A stretch of 6,760 nucleotides of DNA from Acidobacteriota bacterium (GTDB lineage: Bacteria > Acidobacteriota > Terriglobia > UBA7540): NCBI GenBank assembly GCA_021828225.1, contig JAKASH010000158.1:1-6760 (forward strand), in the 5' to 3' direction. Both the position numbers and the translations under genes were made by a program. Under the pieces are notes generated by a model, which was not told the origin of the DNA, did not search any database, and saw only the letters and a list, made by a program, of their open reading frames with translations. Of this stretch, positions 1 to 5,456 are shown piece after piece; the stretch's first letter is position 1; each line of letters begins with the position of its first letter.

Positions 1-21
1 TTTATCTTAGAATTTATCTTC

Positions 22-50
22 TTGCCGAAAGAGACTTCTATTGGTAGAAT
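22..50 (+). promoter_or_regulatory. Candidate sigma70-type promoter for the receptor gene
   Basis: A TTGCCG hexamer (22-27) and a TAGAAT hexamer (45-50) are separated by 17 nt, the optimal spacing for a housekeeping promoter; they match the consensus at 4/6 and 5/6 positions. If used, it gives a leader of roughly 135-140 nt before the receptor start. The surrounding leader is clearly richer in A/T than the gene. This is a match by eye only; two hexamers at this spacing can occur by chance in AT-rich DNA. Confidence 0.35.
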
Positions 51-180
51 TCCTTACCGTAGTAGTTATCCGAACTGGAGTCACAGCCAGGATTGGCCAT
101 TAACTAGGATTACTCTTCTCCATGTCACCAGACGTACCACAAAAAAGCACTCTTGATCTAGCCTAGAAATGGTCTTGCCA

Positions 181-186
181 AGGAGG
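181..186 (+). promoter_or_regulatory. Strong Shine-Dalgarno AGGAGG that selects the receptor start
   Basis: AGGAGG lies 8 nt before ATG 195 but only 5 nt before the in-frame TTG at 192. The spacing and the start-codon type both favour ATG 195. Confidence 0.8.
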
Positions 187-194
187 AATTTTTG

Positions 195-3100
195 ATGATT
201 TCATCGTGCTTTCGTACAGCGAAAGTGTATAGCCTTGTATTTTCTTTGTTGCTCGTGCCAGCTATCATCCTTTTCCCCGGTATGGCACGCGCACAGTCAA
301 CCACTACCGGCGCGGTCACGGGCCGCGTTATGGACCCGTCCGGCGCGGTAGTCCCCGGTGCAGCGGTAAATTTAAAAGACGTGGGAACAGGCGCTACGAG
401 AACCGCTACCACGCGTGCAAATGGCGCCTACCATTTTGAATTTCTGGAACCCGGCAATTATACGGTTTCTGCAACCGCTTCAGGATTTCGGACAACCACC
501 CGCACGGTAACCGTTGCGGTGGGACAGACCAGGTCGGCAGACATCGAACTCCAGGTCGGCGAAGCCCGGCAAACCGTAACGGTGACGACGGAAGTGCCCC
601 TGGTACAGACGAACAACGCCAACGTCAGCACCACGATCAACCAGGTCCAGATCTCGCAGATCCCCAACCCAGGCAACGATATGACTTTCATCGCGCAGAT
701 GGCTCCCGGGACGGTGGCCAATACAGGGGCTGGTTACGGCAACGTCTCCCTGTACGGATTGCCCGCCACGTCCAATGTGTTCACAGTCAACGGGATGAAC
801 AATATGGACCCGCTCTTTAACGTCAATAACTCCGGGGCCACCAACCTGCTGCTGGGCCAGAACGATGTCAGGGAAGCGACAGTGGTCACCAATGGCTACT
901 CGGGAGAGTATGGCGGTCTTGCTGGCGCCAACATCAACTACGTGACCAAATCCGGGAGCAATGCCTTCCACGGAAACGCAAACTACTTCTGGAACGGCCG
1001 GGCGCTCAACGCCAACAGTTTCTTTAACAATGCCACCGATACGCCCCGCCCCTTCGTCAATGCCAACCAGTGGTCGGCATCATTGGGCGGTCCGATCATT
1101 AAAAACAAGGCCTTCTTCTTTGTGGATCAGGAAGGAATACGGTTGCTGATTCCAACCAGTACGCAAGCCCTTTTACCGTCACCGTACTTTGAAACTTCGA
1201 CCATCACTAACCTTACCAACCTCGGGTTGACCAATTCTGTTCCCTTTTACAACAACATGTTTAACCTTTACAACGGCGCTCCCGGGGGCAGCCGCGCCAC
1301 GCCTTTTGAAACCTGCGGTGATGCCGGCGTAACGGCGCTTGACCCGACGCAAACATGTGTTAACCAGTTTCGCTCCACAGTCGGACAACTTACGGACCAG
1401 TGGCTTCTGACCACGCGCCTGGATTTCAACGTTAGCTCCACGGACCGGGTGTTCGTCCACGGAGTGGTCAATCGCGGGAACCAGGCAAGTTTTACTGATC
1501 CCATCAATCCGCTCTTCAACCTTGTCAGCAACCAGCCTGATCAAGAAGGCCAGATCGGTTGGACCCACCTGATCGGAACCAACAAAGTGAACTCTTTCCG
1601 GGGCACGTTGCAGTATTACTCAGCCCTCTTCAATGCCCCTGACCTGCCCAAGGCCCTGCAGGCATTTCCGACAAATTTGATTTTCTTTGACGGATCTCTG
1701 ACAACTCTTGGAGGCCTGGACTATATTGCTCCTCAAGGGCGCAACGTCACTCAATACCAGTTTGTGGATGACTTTTCCTGGATTCGCGGAAACCACAATC
1801 TGAAGTTTGGAGTCAACTTCGCCCGGAGCGACACCAGCGACTACGATTTTGGAATTATGTCGAGCGGCTACATCGGCATGTTCAGCCTGAATGATTTCTA
1901 CAACGGTGGTCAGACGCTTCAACCTGACGGCACTTATTCGGGCGACCTTTTTGACAAGCGGTTTCCGACCGCACTGGTCCAACCTTTTGCGGCTTACCGC
2001 TTGGGACTCTACGCCCAGGACGAATGGAGGGTCAGGTCTAACCTTAAACTGACGCTGGCCTTGCGTGTTGATCACGCTTCCAACCCGGTCTGCCAGCACA
2101 ACTGCTTTGCGCGCACAGTGCAGCCTTTCATCAGCATGAACCACGATGTTAAACTTCCCTACAACCAGTCCATCCAGGTCGGCCAGCATCAGGAATTTCC
2201 AAGCATGACCAATCTGGCCTGGCAGCCGCGCCTCGGAATTGCCTGGCAGCCCCTAGGCTCGGCGAGCAACCTGGTCGTGCGCGGCGGAATTGGCTTGTTC
2301 TACGATGGCATCCCAGGCTTAACGGTGGAGGACATCGCACAGAATCCTCCTTACCTGAACGAGTTTGTTGTGGGCCCCGATAACATCGCCCCGGGCGAAG
2401 CGTCAAACCTCTTCGCGGATGCCGCGAATTCCAACGCTGCCTTTGTCAACGGTTTTGCGAGCGGAGCAACGTTCGGCAGCATTACCGATTCCCTTGCGGC
2501 TCTGGGCCAAGTCTTTACTCCTCCTAATCTTGCGAGTACAACACAAAAAATGCACCTGCCCCAGTACCAGGAATGGAACCTGGAAATCCAGAAAGGATTC
2601 GGCCAAAACACCATCCTGAGCATCGACTACGTGGGGAATCACGGTATCCACGAGATGATACCGAATGCATCCATCAACGGATATGCAGACAATTTCGTGG
2701 GGATGCCTTCGGTTGCCCCCGACCAGAGGTTCACGAACGTCACATACCTGGAGAGCTCAGGCATCTCAAGCTACAACGGCGTGACGGTCACCTTCCGGCA
2801 CAACTTTTCACACGGCATGGTCACAACAAATTATACGTACGGCCATGCGCTCGACATTCTGTCGAACGGCGGAAGCACGCTGCCGTTTATTTACAACACC
2901 AATGAGAGCATTCTTTATCCGCAAGACCCGTACAATATCAGGCAGAACTACGGTAACGCCGATTATGACAACCGGCACAACCTGAACGTGAGTTATGTCT
3001 ATGAACTACCCATCAAGTCGATGCTGTTTGGCCATGGCTGGAACACTCTGGTGAATGGCTGGCAGATTTCCGGCACGCTGTTTACGCACACCGGATTTCC

Positions 3101-3566
3101 CTATACCGTGCAGGATGGGGCTGCGGAAGGTAATCTGACCGCACAGGGCTTCGCCGGACCTATTTACGCAACCCATGTGAATTATCCCGAACCGGTCCAG
3201 CCGTGCAACACACCGGACCGTCCTTGCCTGTACGCCGCGCAGTTTTTACCTTCTTCCGGCAATCCGGGCCAATTCGGCGTCCAGGGAAGAAACCAGTTCT
3301 TTGGGCCAGGGTATTTCAACACCGACCTTGGAATCACAAAGATCACCTCATTGCCGTACTGGGAGTCAGCGAAGCTCTCCGTTGGTTTCCAATTCTTTAA
3401 TGTGCTCAACCACCCGAATTTTGATCAGCCGATTGCGAACCTGGCCGATTCCCAGTTCGGACAAATTATCAACACCGTCAGCCCTCCAACCAGCATCTTC
3501 GGGTCGTTCCTGGGCGCGGACGCTTCACCCCGGCTCATTCAGGTACGAGCCTCGCTTACGTTCTAA
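195..3566 (+). CDS. Oar-like TonB-dependent outer-membrane receptor with N-terminal carboxypeptidase-regulatory-like domain
   Basis: This 1123-residue protein is predicted to be an outer-membrane beta-barrel of the TonB-dependent receptor family, which uses TonB/ExbBD energy to import bulky ligands; the substrate cannot be read from the sequence. A signal peptide has a basic n-region (RTAK), a hydrophobic core near residues 12-28 and a probable cut after ARA, about residue 33. A carboxypeptidase-regulatory-like beta-sandwich (PF13620 type) spans about 38-122, with GRVMDPSGAVVPGA and the NGAYHFEFLEPGNYTV core. A plug-like region follows (about 135-250, including 'VFTVNGMNNMDP'), then the junction VTKSGSNAFHG (about 250-260) and a long barrel. 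The chain ends in RLIQVRASLTF with the terminal Phe expected for Bam-dependent insertion. ATG 195 is chosen over TTG 192 from Shine-Dalgarno spacing. No SusD-like partner or TonB gene is nearby, and I did not see a clear TonB box. The mature protein has only six cysteines, in three close pairs. The family is confident; the ligand is unknown. Confidence 0.93.
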   Translation: MISSCFRTAKVYSLVFSLLLVPAIILFPGMARAQSTTTGAVTGRVMDPSGAVVPGAAVNLKDVGTGATRTATTRANGAYHFEFLEPGNYTVSATASGFRTTTRTVTVAVGQTRSADIELQVGEARQTVTVTTEVPLVQTNNANVSTTINQVQISQIPNPGNDMTFIAQMAPGTVANTGAGYGNVSLYGLPATSNVFTVNGMNNMDPLFNVNNSGATNLLLGQNDVREATVVTNGYSGEYGGLAGANINYVTKSGSNAFHGNANYFWNGRALNANSFFNNATDTPRPFVNANQWSASLGGPIIKNKAFFFVDQEGIRLLIPTSTQALLPSPYFETSTITNLTNLGLTNSVPFYNNMFNLYNGAPGGSRATPFETCGDAGVTALDPTQTCVNQFRSTVGQLTDQWLLTTRLDFNVSSTDRVFVHGVVNRGNQASFTDPINPLFNLVSNQPDQEGQIGWTHLIGTNKVNSFRGTLQYYSALFNAPDLPKALQAFPTNLIFFDGSLTTLGGLDYIAPQGRNVTQYQFVDDFSWIRGNHNLKFGVNFARSDTSDYDFGIMSSGYIGMFSLNDFYNGGQTLQPDGTYSGDLFDKRFPTALVQPFAAYRLGLYAQDEWRVRSNLKLTLALRVDHASNPVCQHNCFARTVQPFISMNHDVKLPYNQSIQVGQHQEFPSMTNLAWQPRLGIAWQPLGSASNLVVRGGIGLFYDGIPGLTVEDIAQNPPYLNEFVVGPDNIAPGEASNLFADAANSNAAFVNGFASGATFGSITDSLAALGQVFTPPNLASTTQKMHLPQYQEWNLEIQKGFGQNTILSIDYVGNHGIHEMIPNASINGYADNFVGMPSVAPDQRFTNVTYLESSGISSYNGVTVTFRHNFSHGMVTTNYTYGHALDILSNGGSTLPFIYNTNESILYPQDPYNIRQNYGNADYDNRHNLNVSYVYELPIKSMLFGHGWNTLVNGWQISGTLFTHTGFPYTVQDGAAEGNLTAQGFAGPIYATHVNYPEPVQPCNTPDRPCLYAAQFLPSSGNPGQFGVQGRNQFFGPGYFNTDLGITKITSLPYWESAKLSVGFQFFNVLNHPNFDQPIANLADSQFGQIINTVSPPTSIFGSFLGADASPRLIQVRASLTF

Positions 3567-3577
3567 AACAACCTCCT

Positions 3578-3627
3578 GCCGGAGTGGGGTGCTGCTCACA
3601 AAGCATCGTGAGGCGCACCACTCCGGC
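3578..3627 (+). terminator. Bulged hairpin just after the receptor stop, terminator-like
   Basis: GCCGGAGTGG (3578-3587) pairs perfectly with CCACTCCGGC (3618-3627). The stem extends by TGC (3590-3592) with GCA (3615-3617) across a 2-nt bulge. Inside the loop, CTCAC (3595-3599) can pair with GTGAG (3608-3612). It starts 12 nt after the receptor stop, the expected place for a 3' end structure. It lacks a clear T-tract (TTATCCTCCC follows), so it may instead protect the 3' end, work with Rho, or be another repeat element. Confidence 0.45.
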
Positions 3628-3639
3628 TTATCCTCCCAG

Positions 3640-3669
3640 CGCGTAACACTTCCCGCCCCTTCTACAGAG
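3640..3669 (+). repeat. Degenerate direct repeat, left copy
   Basis: CGCGTAACACTTCCCGC (3640-3656) matches CGCGTAGCACTTCCCGC (3782-3798) at 16 of 17 positions. Both copies are followed by a related tail: TTCTACAGAG at 3660-3669 here, TTCTATACAGAG at 3811-3822 in the right copy. The copies start 142 bp apart and enclose the GTAG hairpin at 3699. Confidence 0.6.
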
Positions 3670-3698
3670 GATTGCAAATTATAGTGACAGCATTTTTT

Positions 3699-3722
3699 GT
3701 AGCGGCGCTGTCCTCAGCGCCG
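3699..3722 (+). repeat. REP-like hairpin, GTAGCGGC class, plus orientation
   Basis: The tetranucleotide GTAG (3699-3702) is followed by a perfect 8-bp stem, CGGCGCTG (3703-3710) with CAGCGCCG (3715-3722), and a TCCT loop. A GTAG foot next to a hairpin is the signature of REP elements mobilised by RAYT (TnpA-REP) transposases in other bacteria. A run of six T precedes it (3693-3698), on the wrong side for a plus-strand terminator. No RAYT gene is in the window, so the link to that system is by analogy. Confidence 0.65.
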
Positions 3723-3781
3723 AAATACACCGCTCCTTCCTGCCGTTTGAACGCCTCGCAATATCAGCCGGCGACATCCCC

Positions 3782-3822
3782 CGCGTAGCACTTCCCGCGC
3801 ATCTTGCAAGTTCTATACAGAG
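3782..3822 (+). repeat. Degenerate direct repeat, right copy
   Basis: This is the partner of the copy at 3640-3669. The first 17 nt differ at one position (G3788 against A3646). About 9 extra nt precede the shared tail, and the tail carries a 2-nt TA insertion. The likely origin is an old local duplication or two members of a dispersed repeat. Confidence 0.55.
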
Positions 3823-3848
3823 CGTCTTAAACAGCTTCGCGCCGGTAC

Positions 3849-3873
3849 GTCAGGGCACGGCTTCAGCCGTGCC
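3849..3873 (+). repeat. Hairpin repeat, GTCAGGGC class, plus orientation
   Basis: GTCAG (3849-3853) leads into an 8-bp perfect stem, GGCACGGC (3854-3861) with GCCGTGCC (3866-3873), closed by a TTCA loop. It matches the element at 3957-3981 read on the other strand at 19 of 25 positions, with the same foot, stem length and loop. Confidence 0.7.
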
Positions 3874-3897
3874 ACCGCTGCGGGGACGAAAGCTGCC

Positions 3898-3938
3898 GGG
3901 CCTTAGCCCCTGGGGGCTTCAGCGGCTAAAGCCGCTAC
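3898..3938 (-). repeat. REP-like hairpin, GTAGCGGC class, minus orientation, with adjoining GC hairpin
   Basis: Read on the minus strand it begins GTAGCGGC, with AGCGGC pairing to GCCGCT around a TTTA loop (plus-strand arms 3921-3926 and 3931-3936). It shares its first eight bases with the element at 3699-3722 but faces the other way. Immediately beyond lies a second palindrome that can fold in two exclusive ways: AGCCCC (3905-3910) with GGGGCT (3913-3918), or GGGC (3898-3901) with GCCC (3906-3909). Whether both palindromes form one element is uncertain. Confidence 0.6.
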
Positions 3939-3956
3939 AACCAGTCGCTTGTGAAC

Positions 3957-3981
3957 GGCCCCGATGAATCGGGGCCCTGAC
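3957..3981 (-). repeat. Hairpin repeat, GTCAGGGC class, minus orientation
   Basis: On the minus strand it reads GTCAG, then an 8-bp stem with a TTCA loop (plus-strand arms GGCCCCGA 3957-3964 and TCGGGGCC 3969-3976). All six differences from the 3849-3873 element fall on paired stem positions and keep pairing intact. Confidence 0.7.
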
Positions 3982-4063
3982 GCGGCCGGTTGGCACCCCA
4001 ATACGCTCCATTACTTATGTCGCCGCGTATAGCAAGAAGCCTTTGCCCTCGAAGATTTAACGA

Positions 4064-4069
4064 TACAAT
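4064..4069 (+). promoter_or_regulatory. Candidate -10 box TACAAT for the DUF72 gene
   Basis: TACAAT matches the -10 consensus at 5/6 positions; only weak -35 matches precede it (TTGCCC at 4043-4048, 15-nt spacer). It sits about 60 bp before ATG 4129. If used, transcription would begin near 4076, downstream of an in-frame TTG at 4069, which would exclude that codon as a start. Confidence 0.35.
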
Positions 4070-4113
4070 TGGAAGAGACCCCCGCGATCCGTATTGTGTC
4101 AAGTGTGCCGCAA

Positions 4114-4119
4114 GAGGAG
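4114..4119 (+). promoter_or_regulatory. Shine-Dalgarno GAGGAG that decides the DUF72 start
   Basis: GAGGAG lies 9 nt before ATG 4129. The in-frame TTG at 4069, 60 nt earlier, has no comparable site, and the extra 20 residues it would add do not resemble the family N-terminus. Confidence 0.75.
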
Positions 4120-4128
4120 CAACGGACT

Positions 4129-4872
4129 ATGGCTGAAAGAGTGCATATCGGAACCTCTGGCTGGCACTACCCTCACTGGCGAGGGCCGTTTTATCCGGAA
4201 GACATCCGTGACGATGAGATGCTGAATTTCTACGTCCAGCATTTCCGCACCGTCGAGATCAACAATTCCTTCTATCATCTTCCCAGTCCACAAACATTCC
4301 TGCTCTGGAGAGACCAGGTTCCGGCCGGATTCATCTTTGCCGTCAAGGCCAGCCGATACATTACCCACATGAAAAAACTGCGTGATCCAGCGTTGGCGAC
4401 GGAGAAATTCTTTGCCCATGTCCGGGAGTTGGGGAACAAGACGGGACCGATCCTGTTTCAACTGCCCCCTCATTGGCGCTGCGACACAAACCGGCTTAAA
4501 ACCTTTCTGGAGACTCTGCCCAAGGGCTATCGCTTCGCGTTTGAGTTCCGCGATTCGAGCTGGTTTAATCCCGATGTAAGCGCTCTGCTTAAGGAGCACA
4601 ATGCGGCCCTGTGTGTTTACGATCTGGCCGGGCAACAAACGCCGAAGGATCTGACCGCCAACTACGCCTACCTGCGTCTCCATGGCCCGGCGGAGCAGAA
4701 ATACTCCGGACGATACACCCGTCCGCAATTGCGGGAGTGGCTGGAATTGTGTGCCGGATGGCTCAAGAATGGCGCGCGGCAGATGTTTATCTACTTTGAC
4801 AACGACCAGTCAGGCTATGCAGCGTTGAATGCGCTTGAGATGCAGGAAATGCTCGCCAAGATGAAGCTGTGA
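4129..4872 (+). CDS. DUF72 family protein (YecE-like, TIM-barrel fold)
   Basis: The 247-residue product belongs to the DUF72/YecE family (PF01904, COG1801), widespread TIM-barrel proteins whose biochemical role is not established. The family hallmarks appear in order: IGTSGWHYPHWRGPFYP near the N-terminus (about 6-22), FRTVEINNSFYHLP (about 39-52), FAVKASRYITHMKKL (about 70-84), GPILFQLPPHW, FAFEFRDSSWF, LRLHGP, and near the C-terminus the YFDNDQSGYAALNA stretch (about 224-237). Length is normal for the family, with no sign of truncation. The chosen ATG puts the first conserved motif about six residues in, as usual. It lies beyond the hairpin cluster that follows the receptor gene, so it is probably transcribed independently, and it ends only 6 bp before the convergent HNH gene's stop. 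No signal peptide is seen; a cytoplasmic protein is likely. Function should be left as unknown. Confidence 0.92.
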   Translation: MAERVHIGTSGWHYPHWRGPFYPEDIRDDEMLNFYVQHFRTVEINNSFYHLPSPQTFLLWRDQVPAGFIFAVKASRYITHMKKLRDPALATEKFFAHVRELGNKTGPILFQLPPHWRCDTNRLKTFLETLPKGYRFAFEFRDSSWFNPDVSALLKEHNAALCVYDLAGQQTPKDLTANYAYLRLHGPAEQKYSGRYTRPQLREWLELCAGWLKNGARQMFIYFDNDQSGYAALNALEMQEMLAKMKL

Positions 4873-4878
4873 GTGTGG

Positions 4879-5412
4879 CTAATAGAACAGGTACTTGCGC
4901 CAGCGCTGGTCTGCCCGCCCGAGCATCCGCATGATGTGGCGACTGGTGTGAAGAGTAAAGGGTCGCGGCTGCCGGCGCAATTGCAGGCCTGCCTCTTCGG
5001 GCAGGCGATCGCCCTTCCGGCTGTTGCAAGCATGGCAGCAGGCGACAAGATTATCCCAGTCGGTGTGGCCGCCTCTTGAGCGCGGGATAATGTGATCAAG
5101 GGTCAGTTCGGAAGCCGGAAAAACCTTGCCGCAGAACTGACATGTGTAGCGGTCTCGAATAAGGATATTCTTGCGGGAAAGGGGGCGAGTTTGGTGGGGA
5201 ATGCGCCGAAACTCGGTAAGCCTGATAACGGATGGTATGCGAAACTCAACCCGCGTAGAGTGAATGAAGCTGCCATTTTCTTCCTCGGTTGTGGCAGTGC
5301 CTTTCAGGACCAGCACGATGGCGCGCCTGGCCGCCGTCACGTTAATCGGCTCGTAGGTTGCGTTTAACACGAGAACCGGAGCCTGCAGCAAGCGTTCGCT
5401 TGCGTCCCCCAT
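4879..5412 (-). CDS. HNH endonuclease family protein
   Basis: This 177-residue protein carries a compact HNH nuclease domain at about 78-136. CQFC (Cys91, Cys94) and CHAC (Cys126, Cys129) form the likely structural zinc site. [11 protein letters not shown] supplies the catalytic Asp106-His107 pair, and DWDNL supplies Asn121. The N-terminal part (about 8-70), with [13 protein letters not shown] and [12 protein letters not shown], is a conserved companion region of a large, poorly characterised group of small bacterial HNH proteins; its role is unknown. A site GAGAGG (5420-5425) sits 7 nt before the ATG. It is the last gene of the probable operon, 44 bp after the ComF-like stop, and converges on the DUF72 gene. 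It could process DNA in repair or defence, but no methylase or restriction partner is nearby. The fold call is strong; the biological role is open. Confidence 0.9.
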   Translation of the reverse strand: MGDASERLLQAPVLVLNATYEPINVTAARRAIVLVLKGTATTEEENGSFIHSTRVEFRIPSVIRLTEFRRIPHQTRPLSRKNILIRDRYTCQFCGKVFPASELTLDHIIPRSRGGHTDWDNLVACCHACNSRKGDRLPEEAGLQLRRQPRPFTLHTSRHIMRMLGRADQRWRKYLFY

Positions 5413-5419
5413 GGCTTTA

Positions 5420-5425
5420 CCTCTC
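5420..5425 (-). promoter_or_regulatory. Shine-Dalgarno GAGAGG of the HNH gene
   Basis: On the minus strand GAGAGG precedes ATG 5412 by 7 nt. It lies in a short inverted repeat, ACCTC/GAGGT (5419-5423 and 5426-5430), which might weakly mask the site; with a 2-nt loop that pairing would be strained. Confidence 0.6.
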
Positions 5426-5456
5426 GAGGTGCGTTAAGCCTCTCAACAAGAAATAA

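Larger units (their letters stand above)
1..191. other. AT-rich intergenic leader upstream of the receptor gene
   Basis: No credible coding region is seen here. The stretch contains a direct repeat TTTATCTT (1-8 and 13-20), a second small repeat AGGATT (89-94 and 106-111), the candidate promoter and the Shine-Dalgarno. I could not recognise a riboswitch or a clear operator. The gene upstream of this leader lies outside the window. Confidence 0.5.
3567..4068. other. 500-bp non-coding intergenic region rich in GC hairpins
   Basis: No reading frame here has a believable start, Shine-Dalgarno or recognisable protein; a frame running out of the receptor gene to about 3684 is a shadow. The region holds the post-stop hairpin, a degenerate direct repeat, four hairpin repeats and, at its right end, a candidate promoter for the DUF72 gene. 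The hairpins recur as two families in both orientations, which points to repetitive extragenic palindromes and not to a decayed gene. Confidence 0.7.

Noticed and set aside
480..2189. Long minus-strand open frames inside the receptor gene (for example 480-971 and 1620-2189)
   Set aside because: They lie wholly antisense to a gene with a clear signal peptide and domains, and their products show no recognisable motif. Long antisense frames are common in GC-rich genes.
3640..3822. An insertion sequence remnant bounded by the direct repeat
   Set aside because: There is no transposase fragment or terminal inverted repeat pair between the copies, and the repeat is longer than a typical target-site duplication.
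3578..3981. A CRISPR array or a small structured RNA gene
   Set aside because: The repeats are few, differ in orientation and class, and lack regular spacing. They fit dispersed hairpin repeats better than an array or a known RNA family.
4069..4128. A 20-residue N-terminal extension of the DUF72 protein from TTG 4069
   Set aside because: It has no Shine-Dalgarno and overlaps the likely -10 box, while ATG 4129 has GAGGAG at 9 nt and places the first conserved motif correctly.
4099..4728. A 209-residue minus-strand open frame antisense to the DUF72 gene
   Set aside because: The plus strand encodes an intact, well-conserved family protein; the antisense product has no recognisable domain and no good Shine-Dalgarno context.
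4879..5412. HNH gene as part of a restriction-modification, homing or toxin system
   Set aside because: No methyltransferase, intron or intein, phage gene or immunity partner is present; it sits in an operon with DksA-like and ComF-like genes.
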